In this document: one piece after another, positions 16,178 through 24,742 of the stretch
Layout: every line of letters begins with the position of its first letter
Numbering within the stretch: position 1 is the stretch's first letter
Source: Herbidospora mongoliensis
GTDB taxonomy: Bacteria > Actinomycetota > Actinomycetes > Streptosporangiales > Streptosporangiaceae
Length of the DNA stretch: 64,000 nt
Direction of reading: 5' to 3'
NCBI RefSeq assembly: GCF_001570545.1
Contig: NZ_BBXD01000024.1
Location: forward strand, 62,001 to 126,000
Made by a program: the position numbers and the translations under genes
Notes under the pieces: generated by a model
Database searches by the model: none
What the model was told of the DNA's origin: nothing
Seen by the model: the letters and a program-made list of their open reading frames with translations, nothing else

Positions 16178-17247
16178 ACCGCCTCGACGGGATCCGGGGC
16201 GGGACCCCGGGCCAGGACCACAACGCGCGCAGCATCGCGGCGCTGGCGGCGAACCCGGCGTGCGACCGGCGGGCGATCCTCGACGCGGCGGCGATCGACA
16301 AGCCGCTGCTGATGAAGCGGCTGCGGTTCGACGACCGGTGGGGTCAGTCGCCCTTCGCGATCCAGCGCAACCAGCAGTTCACCGACCTGGTGAAGGCCAA
16401 CGGCGCGGCCCACCTGCTGCGGCTGCTGCGTGAACTGCTCGACCTGCCGATCGAGGAGGCCGGTTACGTCAACCTCGAAGACGTCGGCGGCCACGAGGGC
16501 CACCTCGCGCGCCACGGGCACACCCGCCGGGTCATCAAGCAGACCGCCGAGGGCCTGGGCCGGGCGACGATCCTCGACCGGCCGCTGCTGCGGCTCGACG
16601 TCGCGGGCGCGCAGGTCTATCTGGAGCCCGACGTCATCGCGTTCCAGCTCGGCGGGATGTTCCACATCGTGGCGATCAAGTCGTTCGCGATCCTCGACGA
16701 CCAGGCCGACACCCCGAAGGTGTCGGCGGCGGCACGCGAGGCGGCGGTCTACGTCCACGCCCTGCGCGACGTGGTCGGCCGCGACCTCGTCTCCCACGAC
16801 GTGATCCTGGTCTGCCCGAAAGACTTCACCAACGCGCCGACGGCGACCACGGTCGACGTGCGCCACCAGCTCGTCACGCTGGCCCGCCAGCTCTCGCGGC
16901 TGACGCGGATCGACGCGCTCCTCGACCGGCTGCCCGAGGGGTTCAGCCTCGACCTCGAGACCCTGTCGTCAGGCGAGATCGAGGCGGCGGTCGCCGCCAT
17001 CCCGGCCCGCTACGCGCCGCAGTGCCTGTCGGCCTGCGAGCTGTCGCATCTGTGCCGCAAAGAGGCACACCTCAACGAGCAGGTCGACGCGCTGGGCCGG
17101 ATCGTCCGCGACGACCTGGGCGGCATCGAGTCGGTGACGACCGCGCTGCGGGTCGCGACGCCCGGTGAGCCGGTGGCCGACGACCAGGCGGAGATCGCCG
17201 AGCGGCTCCGCCACGTCGCGCGCATCTACGACGAGGCGGTCGCGTGA
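16174..17247 (+). CDS. Cas4/RecB-like Fe-S nuclease-family protein
   Basis: A 357-aa protein resembling PD-(D/E)XK nucleases with an iron-sulfur cluster. The core strand pair is LEPDVIAFQLGG ... FHIVAIKSF, where the family would show PD...(D/E)xK. The expected acidic residue before the Lys is Ala (AIK), so catalysis may be altered or use another residue. A Cys near the N-terminus (NPACDRRAIL) and a late C-x3-C-x5-C cluster (CLSACELSHLC, about residue 285) match the split four-Cys arrangement of Cas4/AddB proteins. Proteins like this process DNA ends with a partner helicase, which here is encoded two genes downstream. GTGA overlaps occur on both sides. Confidence 0.7.
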   Translation: MNRLDGIRGGTPGQDHNARSIAALAANPACDRRAILDAAAIDKPLLMKRLRFDDRWGQSPFAIQRNQQFTDLVKANGAAHLLRLLRELLDLPIEEAGYVNLEDVGGHEGHLARHGHTRRVIKQTAEGLGRATILDRPLLRLDVAGAQVYLEPDVIAFQLGGMFHIVAIKSFAILDDQADTPKVSAAAREAAVYVHALRDVVGRDLVSHDVILVCPKDFTNAPTATTVDVRHQLVTLARQLSRLTRIDALLDRLPEGFSLDLETLSSGEIEAAVAAIPARYAPQCLSACELSHLCRKEAHLNEQVDALGRIVRDDLGGIESVTTALRVATPGEPVADDQAEIAERLRHVARIYDEAVA

Positions 17248-18701
17248 GCCTGCTCCACTCCTACGTGAAGGTGCGGGCGCGGGAACGGGGCCGGGCGCTG
17301 CCGCGCGCGACCGTGCGGCACATCCATCTGGCCGAGGCGCCGATGGTGTTCGTGCCGCTCCGGCTGGCCGGTGAGGCCGCCGCGCCGCTGGCGGCGATGG
17401 TCGGCACCGACCCGCTCCACCCCACGCTGCTCGTGGTGCCGCAGCCGCGCAACCGCGACCTGCGGTTCCAGTTCCTCGCCGACCTGGGGGCGGTGCTGCT
17501 GCCGTACATCGACCGGATTTCCCGGCAGGTCGAGACGGTCGAGGCGAAGACCCCGTTCGACCGGTGCCTCGACGCGCCGCAGATCGTGGTGCCGAGCGCG
17601 GGCGGGGTGGAGTTCACCGCCAAACTGGGGCGTTCCTCCCGGTTCCGGCGCACGACCGGCCCTTACGCGGTCGAGCCCGCGGTGCCGATGCTGGGCCGGT
17701 GGCTGACGTTCCTGGCCGAGCAGAGCGAGTTCGCCGGGTCGTCGCTGATGGTGGCGATGACCGACCTGCTGACCGCCCACTGGGTGACCGGCCAGAGCGC
17801 GCCCGAAGACGGCGACCTGGCCGCGCTGCTCGGCTGGATCGACCCGCCCGACGGCATGACCGGGCCCGAGGCGGCGGCGCTGGCCGACGATCCGCTGACC
17901 CCGCCCGCCGGGCCCGACACGCACCCGGAGTTCGACCGGCAGGAGCTCCAGAAGGCGATCGAGCACTACGACGTGACCGGTTCGACCGACCAGGTCGAGC
18001 AGGCGCTGCACGGACAGCTCCGCCCGACCTGGGACCGCATGTGGCAGGCGATCGGCCTGCTCGCGGCGCTCAAGGAGTCGCCCGGCGCGACCGCCCGCTG
18101 GGAGCGCGACCGCGTCCACGTCGCGATGCACCGCGCCTGGATCGACGGCGGCGGCCTCCCGCAGGGCAAGCGCGACAGCGCGGTCGCGGCGGCCAAGCGG
18201 CTGGCCAGGCTGGAGGCGGCGCAGCAGTCGTTCGAGGCGACGCGCGCCTTCGACGACCCCCTCGTCATGGCCGAATACCGGGCCGACGGGGTGGCCTTCG
18301 CGGGCGAGGTGGTGGCGGTCGACCTGACCCGCCGCATCGTGCCCCCCGGCGGGAAGCGCGAGGTCCCGCGTCCCCTGGTGACCATCGAAACTTCCGATCC
18401 GGTACGTCTTGGGCGCGGCAAGAAGGTCAGGTCGCCCTCGCGTCCACGCCAGTCGGCGACGATCACCGCGATTTCCGAGAAGATCATCACGGTCCAGATC
18501 GACGACGGCATGGGCCGGGGCGCTCAGCCCGCCGAAGGCAGCGTGCCGGGCGTCGGGACCGTGATCTGCTACACCGAACTCGACCCCGGCGAATCGCGCC
18601 GCGCGCCGCTGCCGCCGCGCGAGGAGACGCCGTGGACCCACGGCGGCCCGCCGCCGGAATACGTCCCGACCGACGACGACGCGATGGAGCCCTGGTCGTG
18701 A
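17244..18701 (+). CDS. Unknown operon protein with possible helicase 1B-like beta-barrel, 485 aa
   Basis: I recognise no family for the whole protein. Residues 1-200 are alpha/beta without clear motifs, and 235-350 are helical and charged. The C-terminal part from about 345 (FAGEVVAVDLTRRIV ... ATITAISEKIITVQIDDG) has the strand pattern of the small 1B/stalk barrel that Dna2/UPF1-type helicases carry inside the helicase domain. The downstream helicase seems to lack that insert, so this protein may supply it in trans. The tail is Pro/Asp-rich. GTG start and GTGA overlaps on both ends couple it to its neighbours. Confidence 0.65.
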   Translation: MSLLHSYVKVRARERGRALPRATVRHIHLAEAPMVFVPLRLAGEAAAPLAAMVGTDPLHPTLLVVPQPRNRDLRFQFLADLGAVLLPYIDRISRQVETVEAKTPFDRCLDAPQIVVPSAGGVEFTAKLGRSSRFRRTTGPYAVEPAVPMLGRWLTFLAEQSEFAGSSLMVAMTDLLTAHWVTGQSAPEDGDLAALLGWIDPPDGMTGPEAAALADDPLTPPAGPDTHPEFDRQELQKAIEHYDVTGSTDQVEQALHGQLRPTWDRMWQAIGLLAALKESPGATARWERDRVHVAMHRAWIDGGGLPQGKRDSAVAAAKRLARLEAAQQSFEATRAFDDPLVMAEYRADGVAFAGEVVAVDLTRRIVPPGGKREVPRPLVTIETSDPVRLGRGKKVRSPSRPRQSATITAISEKIITVQIDDGMGRGAQPAEGSVPGVGTVICYTELDPGESRRAPLPPREETPWTHGGPPPEYVPTDDDAMEPWS

Positions 18702-19990
18702 ATCCCGCCGAGGCCGCCAGGGCGGCCACCGACACGATCCTGGCCGACTACACCAGTGCCTCCACACCCGGCCTGGTCGTCGACTCCCCGCCAGGCGCGG
18801 GCAAGACCACGCTGGTCGTCGAGACGACCGCCGCCATCGCCGCCAAGGGCGAGCGGCTGATGATCGTGGCCCAGACCAACGAGCAGGTCGACGACCTGGT
18901 CGACCGCCTCGCCCGGCGGTCACCCGAGCTGACGATCGGACGCCTGCACGCCGAGGGCTTCGACCCGCCGCAGCGGGTCCGCCGCCACGCCGCCGTGACC
19001 ACCGGCAGCAAGATCGCCCAGGTGGACGCCTGCCAGGTCGTCACCGCCACCGCCGACAAGTGGGCCTACGTGGCCGACCGGAGCTGGCGGTGGGCGATCG
19101 TCGACGAGGCCTACCAGATGCGCTCGGACAAGCTCCTCGGGGTGGCCCGGCTGTTCGCCGACGGCCACGCCCTGTTCGTCGGCGATCCGGGCCAGCTCGA
19201 CCCGTTCAGCGTGGTCGACAGCGAACGGTGGATGGGCCTGAAGTGGGACCCGCTGCAGAGCGCGGTCGCGGTGACGCAGCGCCTCAACGGACTGCGGACG
19301 CACCGGCTGCCGGTGTCGTGGCGGCTGCCCGCCAGCGCGGCCCCGATGGTGTCGGAGGCGTTCTACCCGGCGGGCGGCTTCACCGCAGGAACCGAGGCGG
19401 GCACCCGGGAGCTGGAACTGACCGTGCCGGGCATGCGCTCCGCCTGGGACCGGACGGTCGAGATCGCCGCCGCCACCGGATGGGCGCTGCACGAACTGCC
19501 CAACCGGCACACGGTCCGCACCGACCCCGAGGCCGCGCACGCCTGCGCGGAGATCGCCCGCCGGCTGGTCCAGCGCGGCGCGGTCGCCCACGACGAGCAC
19601 GGCTCCCACCCGGTGACGCCCGACCGCATCGCGATCGGCTGCGCCCACAACGACCAGGTGGCCGCCGTCCGGCTGGCCGGGCCGCCCGAAGGCGTCACCG
19701 TCGACACGGCCAACCGGCTCCAGGGCCGCGAATACGACGTCACCATCGTGCTGCACCCGCTGTCGGGCCGGCGCGACGCGACGGCCTTCCACCTGGAGTC
19801 GGGGCGGCTGTGCGTGCTGACGTCACGGCACCGGCACGCGTGCGTCGTGGTGGCGCGGGCCGGGATCGCCGACCTGCTCGACCACCATCCGATGAGCCCC
19901 CGGGTGCAGCTCAACGTGCCGATCAAGTTCCCGGACGGCTGGGCCGCCAACCACGCGGTCCTGGCCCACCTGGAGAACTACAGGGCCTGA
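18698..19990 (+). CDS. SF1 (Dna2/UPF1-like) helicase, 430 aa
   Basis: Superfamily 1 helicase motifs appear in order: Walker A SPPGAGKTT (about 28-36), motif Ia (LMIVAQTNEQ), Walker B AIVDEAYQ, motif III VGDPGQLDPF, motif IV/V region DTANRLQGREYDVTIVLHP and motif VI VLTSRHRHACVVV. Motif VI deviates from the usual LTRAR pattern. At 430 aa it is a minimal two-domain helicase without accessory domains. It is the last gene of the four-gene operon and overlaps its convergent neighbour by 13 bp. The pairing with an Fe-S nuclease-like protein mirrors RecB-like/Dna2-like fusions, here split into separate genes. Confidence 0.85.
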   Translation: MNPAEAARAATDTILADYTSASTPGLVVDSPPGAGKTTLVVETTAAIAAKGERLMIVAQTNEQVDDLVDRLARRSPELTIGRLHAEGFDPPQRVRRHAAVTTGSKIAQVDACQVVTATADKWAYVADRSWRWAIVDEAYQMRSDKLLGVARLFADGHALFVGDPGQLDPFSVVDSERWMGLKWDPLQSAVAVTQRLNGLRTHRLPVSWRLPASAAPMVSEAFYPAGGFTAGTEAGTRELELTVPGMRSAWDRTVEIAAATGWALHELPNRHTVRTDPEAAHACAEIARRLVQRGAVAHDEHGSHPVTPDRIAIGCAHNDQVAAVRLAGPPEGVTVDTANRLQGREYDVTIVLHPLSGRRDATAFHLESGRLCVLTSRHRHACVVVARAGIADLLDHHPMSPRVQLNVPIKFPDGWAANHAVLAHLENYRA

Positions 19991-20847
19991 GTGAGGACGT
20001 CCCTGATCAGGGTCTCCGCCAACGGGATCTTGTAGGCGGTCTCCGGGAAGGCGGCGGTCCAGTCGAGACTCCGGGTGAAGAGCTCCTCCGACGGCGGTTG
20101 GCCGGTGAGCGCCTGTTCGACGCCTGCGAGCCGGAGCGGGACCGCCGCCACTCCCCCGACGGCCACCCCGGCCCGGATGATGACGCCGTCTCTGACGGTC
20201 AGATGAGCGACCGCCTCGGCCAGCGGCCATTCGGCCGAGGCGCGGCTGATCGCGCGCTTGTACCCGGCGCGTTCGCCTTCCACCGGGGGCGGGAGGGTGA
20301 TCGCGGTGAGGAGCTCTCCGTCTTCGAGCAGGTGGTCGCGGGCGCCGTCGGAGTAGAGGTCGGCCACTCTGCGGCTGGGGCTTCGATCGACCTCGGCCAC
20401 CGCGTCGTAGATCAGCATCGCCAGGGCCACCGACGACGGATGCGGCGCCACGCACGGGCCGACGTCGAGCACGACGGCGCGTTCGCCCGGGTTGTCGCGG
20501 GCGGGGCAGCCGGTGCCGCCGGTCTTCAGGCACTCGTAGTGCTCGTTGCGGTAGTAGCGGCAGCGGGTCTTCTGGAGCAGCACCCCGCCGACCGTGGCGG
20601 CCCGTCTGATCTGCGGGGTCGCGAGAGAGCCGGCCGTTTTCGACAGCGCCGGGTATGCCTTCGCCAGGACCGGATCGGTGGCGAGGGTGTCCACGGTGAC
20701 CATCGCGCCGATGCGGAACCCGCCGTCGGGCGTGGGCTCGATCGACCGGAGGCCCTGGTCGTACAGATCAATGATGTGGCCTGTTGAGCGGCCTGACGCG
20801 CGGCGCTCCATCAGGTCGGTTCCGCCTGCGCGGTATTCGGCGGTCAT
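19978..20847 (-). CDS. Molybdenum hydroxylase FAD-binding subunit (PaoB/YagS-like)
   Basis: A 289-aa FAD-binding subunit of the xanthine dehydrogenase/aldehyde oxidoreductase family. The family's FAD contacts appear at AEYRAGGTDLM near the N-terminus and TPQIRRAATVGGVLLQ at about 95. A Cys-rich insert, CRYYRNEHYECLKTGGTGC, matches the extra [4Fe-4S] cluster of the PaoB/YagS and 4-hydroxybenzoyl-CoA reductase type. It shuttles electrons from the molybdenum site to an acceptor. The ATG overlaps the stop of the upstream catalytic subunit as ATGA. Confidence 0.9.
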   Translation of the reverse strand: MTAEYRAGGTDLMERRASGRSTGHIIDLYDQGLRSIEPTPDGGFRIGAMVTVDTLATDPVLAKAYPALSKTAGSLATPQIRRAATVGGVLLQKTRCRYYRNEHYECLKTGGTGCPARDNPGERAVVLDVGPCVAPHPSSVALAMLIYDAVAEVDRSPSRRVADLYSDGARDHLLEDGELLTAITLPPPVEGERAGYKRAISRASAEWPLAEAVAHLTVRDGVIIRAGVAVGGVAAVPLRLAGVEQALTGQPPSEELFTRSLDWTAAFPETAYKIPLAETLIRDVLTQAL

Positions 20848-23360
20848 CGGGGCATCCCTTCGAGCAGCCGGTCAGGGCGGATGGGCAGGTCGAGCGGGCG
20901 GAACCCGGTCGCGTTGAAGACCGCGTTGGCGACCGAGGCGGCGACGGAGATGGTGCAGACCTCGCCGAGGCCGATTCCGCCGCCGGGGACGTGGTCCCAG
21001 CCGTCTTCGTGGAAGTGGATGGTCATCTCGGGGGTGTCCTTGATGCCCGGGAGGCGGTAGTCCTCCAGGTTCGCCGACAGGACCACGCCGGTGCGCGGGT
21101 CGGTGATCCGCTCCTCGTAGAGGGCGTAGCCGATGCCCTGCACGATGCCCCCTTCGCACTGGTTCCGGGCGGTCTGCCGTGAGTAGACGGTGCCGACGGC
21201 GATGCCGCCCCAGACCTTGAGGACCCGCGTGTGCCCGAGCAGCGTGTCGACCTCGACTTCCGTCATATGGACGGCCCCAGCCAGCCCCCGGCCGATGCGC
21301 ATATGGTCCATGGACACCGGCACCGCCGACCCGCCCTTGTCCTTGGGCCGCTGACCGACGACGGTGACGCCTTCGGCCTCGCTGACCGGCTTGCCGTCGA
21401 GGTGGTCGGCGAGCTTCCTGGCCGCGTCCCTGGCCGCCGGGCCCACCGAGGCGGTCGACCGGCTGCCACCTGCGACGGGACCGTGCGGCGCTCCCGAGTG
21501 GCCGAGTTCGACGACGATCTCGGCGTCGTCGAAGACGTCGCGGATCGCGTTGCGGATGACGGTCCTGACGCCGGTGCCGATGTCCTGGGTGGCGGTCCTG
21601 GCGACGATCCGGCCGTCGCGGACGGTGATCTCGATCTTGGTGTCGACGTCGGCGGTGTAGATCCAGTTGGCGGCGGCGACCCCGACGCCCCGCCGGAAGC
21701 GCCCGGTCTGGGCCCCGATCGGCCGCTCGCGCCACAGCGGCAGCTCTTCGGCGATCTCGTAGAGGGCGCGGCGGCGCAGGTTGCCGTCCCAGGTGCGGCG
21801 GAGTTTCAGCGGGTCGGCGCCGAGCCGGTGGGCGATCTCGTCGACGCCCTGCTCGACCGCCCACGCGAACGGCGGGCCGCCGGGGCCGCGGAACGGGCTG
21901 GCCGGAGGGGCGTTGCCGATGATGTCGCGGTCGCGGAAGTGGCGCGGGCCCCGGCCGTACATCATCAGGCCGAGGGTGGCGACCATCGAACCGGTGGAGA
22001 CGCCGCCGTGCCCGGCGACGTCGAGCGAGATCGCGGCCAGGCCTCCGGTGGGGGTGCCGAGCATCCGCAGTTCGGTGCGGGTGCCGGGGCGGTAGCCGGT
22101 GTCGGTCAGTTCTTCAGCGCGGGACATCTCCACCTTCACCGGGTGGCCGGTCTTCCTGGACAGCTCGATGGCGGCCACGGCGTCGGTGCCGAGGGAGAGT
22201 TTGGCCCCGAACCCGCCGCCGACATGGCGGGCGATGACCTCGACCTTCGGCGGGCTCCAGCGTTTCGCCACGGCGGCCTTGATGTGCCCGAGCCCCTGGG
22301 TGGACGTGTAGAGCGTCAGCCCGTCGGCCCGCCAGTCGGCGACGGAGGCGTGCGGTTCGAGCGCGGTGTGCGACTGACCGGCGGTGGTGAACGTGGCGGC
22401 GAAGTAGCCGGGGGCGTTCCGTTCCCGCGCGGCGTCGAGCCGTTTCCTGGCGGTACGTCCGCGCCAGGCCGACGGATAGCCCGACCTGACGTTGCCCTTC
22501 CAGCGCGCCGGGAACCCCGCGCCTTCGGCGCTGGACGGGGCGTTCTTCCGCTCGTTCTGGTCGAAGATCACGGGGGCGTCAGGGCGCCGGGCCTCGTCAG
22601 GGTCGACGACCGAGGGCAGCGGCTCGTAGGAGATCTTCAGCGCATGAGCGATCTTCCGGGCTTCTTCGAGGGTGCCGGCCGCCACCGCCGCGATCGGCTG
22701 GCCGGTGTATCTGACGATGTCGCCTTCGAGGAGACGTACAGAATCTTCGGGCAGTTCGAAGGTGACCCGGGCGTGCGGCTGCGACGAGCGGACGATCGCC
22801 CCGTGCAGCATGTTCTCCAGCGTCACGTCGACCGTGTATTCGGCCGCGCCGGTGACCTTGTCGGGCGCCTCGACCCGGGCGGGGATCGGCTCCCGGTCGT
22901 CGAACGCGCCGGCGCACGCCTTCTGGACGGCGGTGAGGATGTTCTCGTAGGCCCCGCACCTGCACAGATGCCCGCTCAGCGCGTCGGCGACCTCCTCACG
23001 TGAGGGCACGCCCTCGCGGTCTTCGCGCCAGCGGTCGTGGAAGGCGGTGGCCTCCGTCACGAACCCGGGGGTGCAGAAGCCGCACTGGAGCGCGTCGAGT
23101 TCGACGAACGCCCGCTGCACGGGATGGTCGCCGCCGATCCCCTCGACCGTGGTGACCGAGGTTCCGTCGAGATGGGCGGCCGGCAGGAGACACGACACCT
23201 TCGGCTCGCCGTCGACGAGGATCGTGCAGGCCCCGCAGACCCCGGCGCCGCAGGAGACCTTGGTGCCGGTGGCGCCGAACGCCGTCCTGATCACCTCGGC
23301 CGCGGTGTCGTCGGGCGCGGGGTCGTGCTCGCGCGAACCGCCGTTGAACGTCAGGCGCAT
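20844..23360 (-). CDS. Molybdenum hydroxylase: fused 2Fe-2S and molybdopterin-binding subunits
   Basis: An 838-aa protein starting at ATG 23360 after AAAGGAG; a longer in-frame start at 23390 would run into the TetR gene and the operator. The N-terminal 160 residues are the two-cluster ferredoxin-like subunit: C37, C42, C45, C57 for the first cluster, then CGFCTPGF and CRCG for the second. The remainder is the molybdopterin subunit, with HVGGGFGAK, PFRGPGGP and the active-site Glu in GIGLGEV near the end. In PaoABC-like enzymes these subunits are separate, so the fusion is a variation. The substrate is probably an aldehyde or N-heterocycle but cannot be read from sequence. It is likely controlled by the adjacent TetR protein. 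Confidence 0.92.
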   Translation of the reverse strand: MRLTFNGGSREHDPAPDDTAAEVIRTAFGATGTKVSCGAGVCGACTILVDGEPKVSCLLPAAHLDGTSVTTVEGIGGDHPVQRAFVELDALQCGFCTPGFVTEATAFHDRWREDREGVPSREEVADALSGHLCRCGAYENILTAVQKACAGAFDDREPIPARVEAPDKVTGAAEYTVDVTLENMLHGAIVRSSQPHARVTFELPEDSVRLLEGDIVRYTGQPIAAVAAGTLEEARKIAHALKISYEPLPSVVDPDEARRPDAPVIFDQNERKNAPSSAEGAGFPARWKGNVRSGYPSAWRGRTARKRLDAARERNAPGYFAATFTTAGQSHTALEPHASVADWRADGLTLYTSTQGLGHIKAAVAKRWSPPKVEVIARHVGGGFGAKLSLGTDAVAAIELSRKTGHPVKVEMSRAEELTDTGYRPGTRTELRMLGTPTGGLAAISLDVAGHGGVSTGSMVATLGLMMYGRGPRHFRDRDIIGNAPPASPFRGPGGPPFAWAVEQGVDEIAHRLGADPLKLRRTWDGNLRRRALYEIAEELPLWRERPIGAQTGRFRRGVGVAAANWIYTADVDTKIEITVRDGRIVARTATQDIGTGVRTVIRNAIRDVFDDAEIVVELGHSGAPHGPVAGGSRSTASVGPAARDAARKLADHLDGKPVSEAEGVTVVGQRPKDKGGSAVPVSMDHMRIGRGLAGAVHMTEVEVDTLLGHTRVLKVWGGIAVGTVYSRQTARNQCEGGIVQGIGYALYEERITDPRTGVVLSANLEDYRLPGIKDTPEMTIHFHEDGWDHVPGGGIGLGEVCTISVAASVANAVFNATGFRPLDLPIRPDRLLEGMPR

Positions 23361-23375
23361 CTTCTCTCCTTTGAC

Positions 23376-23393
23376 GGAGTGAATGTTCACTCC
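23376..23393. promoter_or_regulatory. Inverted-repeat operator before the molybdenum hydroxylase operon
   Basis: GGAGTGAA-TG-TTCACTCC is a perfect 8-bp inverted repeat with a 2-bp centre. It overlaps the stop codon of the TetR gene (23387-23389) and lies 16 bp before the hydroxylase ATG, a natural site for TetR-type repression. Confidence 0.6.
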
Positions 23394-23968
23394 GCAGGGC
23401 GTGGCCTGTCAAGTAGCGCCCAGCAACCCGCCAATGCCACCGCCAGATCGTCGTCGCCGAGGCGCAGCCCCGCCCGGCGGGCCTTCACCAGCCCGACCAT
23501 CGCGCCGTAGACGAGCGCGAGCAGCATGTGCGGGTCGCCGGCCCGGATCTCCCCCGCCTTCTGCCCGCTTCTGACGAATTCCACCGCCAGTTCGTCGACG
23601 GATGCCGAGACGTCCCGGCTGTCGACGTCGATGTAGCTCTCGTGCTGCTGGAGCTCGAGGAACGCGAACGCCTCCGGATGGTCGGCCGCGAACCCGATGA
23701 AGGTCCGGAACATCGCCGCGAAGATGTTCTCCGACGACGCGTCGGCGACGTGCTCGGCCGCCAGCCGCTCGACCAGCGTCTGCTTCCAGAGCCGGTAGAC
23801 GGCGTTCCCCAGCGCCTCCTTGCTGGGAAAATACCGATAGAGGGTGCCGACGGACACCCCCGCCCGATCGGCCACCATGGCCACCGGCGTGTCGCCATAG
23901 GTACGCTCGTTGAACACGGCGAGGGCTGCTTCGAGCAGCGCCGCACGCGTACCTCCCGCTCGTGTCAT
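23387..23968 (-). CDS. TetR-family regulator of the hydroxylase operon
   Basis: A 193-aa TetR protein. The N-terminal helix-turn-helix is VAMVADRAGVSVGTLYRYF followed by PSKEAL. The C-terminal two thirds are the ligand-binding helical domain. It is encoded just upstream of and in line with the molybdenum hydroxylase genes, and a perfect 18-bp palindrome covers its stop codon and the hydroxylase promoter region. Autoregulation is less clear because no copy of the palindrome was seen upstream of its own start. Confidence 0.92.
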   Translation of the reverse strand: MTRAGGTRAALLEAALAVFNERTYGDTPVAMVADRAGVSVGTLYRYFPSKEALGNAVYRLWKQTLVERLAAEHVADASSENIFAAMFRTFIGFAADHPEAFAFLELQQHESYIDVDSRDVSASVDELAVEFVRSGQKAGEIRAGDPHMLLALVYGAMVGLVKARRAGLRLGDDDLAVALAGCWALLDRPRPAE

Positions 23969-23998
23969 TCCGGCAGTCTACGGTGGGCCCTTGTGGGG

Positions 23999-24643
23999 AT
24001 GACCTGGGACGAACCGGCCACCGTCGACGAAGCCACGGCGATCCAGACGCGGCTGCGCCCGCTGGCCGATCTGGTGTCCGACGGACCTTCGCGGGTGGAA
24101 CTGACGGCCGGGCTCGACGTGGGCTACGGGCCCGGCGACACGGTGACCGGGGCCGTCGTGGTGCTCGACTCCTCCCTGCGGGTGGTCGACCAGGCGGTGG
24201 CACGGGAGAAGGCCCGGTTCCCCTATGTGCCGGGGCTGTTCGCGTTCCGCGAGATCCCGCCGCTGCTGACCGCGCTCTCCCGGCTGTCGGTGACACCCGA
24301 CCTGCTGGTCTGCGATGGCTACGGGGTGGCGCACCCCCGCCGCTTCGGACTGGCGTGCCATCTGGGCGTGGTCACGGGGCTGCCGGCGATCGGGGTGGCG
24401 AAGACGGCGTTCGTGGGGACGTACACGCAACCCGCCGCCGACCGCGGCTCGTGGACGCCCATCACCCTCGACGGCGACACGGTGGGACGCGTCCTGCGGA
24501 CGCGCGACGGGGTGAAACCGGTGTACGTGTCGCAGGGGCACCGGATGAGCCTGGACAACGCGTGCGCCCAGGTGCTGCGGCTGGCGCCGGAGTTCCGGCT
24601 GCCCGAGCCGATCAGGCTGGCGGATCGGCTCTCTCGTGCCTGA
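23999..24643 (+). CDS. nfi: Endonuclease V (deoxyinosine 3' endonuclease)
   Basis: A 214-aa protein with the complete endonuclease V signature. The first catalytic Asp is in AGLDVGYG, the Glu is in FPYVPGLFAFREIPPLL, and the second Asp is in LVCDGYGVAHPRRFGLACHLG. Length is close to the 223-aa E. coli enzyme. It nicks DNA near deoxyinosine as a repair step. Start: ATG 23999 is used; GTG 23993 is in frame and possible. It is divergent from the TetR gene with only about 30 bp between. Confidence 0.93.
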   Translation: MTWDEPATVDEATAIQTRLRPLADLVSDGPSRVELTAGLDVGYGPGDTVTGAVVVLDSSLRVVDQAVAREKARFPYVPGLFAFREIPPLLTALSRLSVTPDLLVCDGYGVAHPRRFGLACHLGVVTGLPAIGVAKTAFVGTYTQPAADRGSWTPITLDGDTVGRVLRTRDGVKPVYVSQGHRMSLDNACAQVLRLAPEFRLPEPIRLADRLSRA

Positions 24644-24656
24644 GCCCGGCGGCGCT

Positions 24657-24672
24657 GAGTAGGCCCCTACTC
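24657..24672. terminator. Hairpin between endonuclease V and S41 peptidase genes
   Basis: GAGTAGG-CC-CCTACTC is a perfect 7-bp inverted repeat 13 bp after the endonuclease V stop. There is no U-tract, so it may be a weak terminator or an operator for the next gene. Confidence 0.4.
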
Positions 24673-24742
24673 TCCCCTGGACCGTTCCTGGGCGACATGG
24701 TGGACTTCCGACATCCCACCTGAAGGCCACCAGGAGGCCGAT

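Noticed and set aside
16174..17247. Cas4-like gene as part of a CRISPR-Cas adaptation module
   Set aside because: No cas1, cas2 or array is present, and the partners are a helicase and two unrelated proteins.
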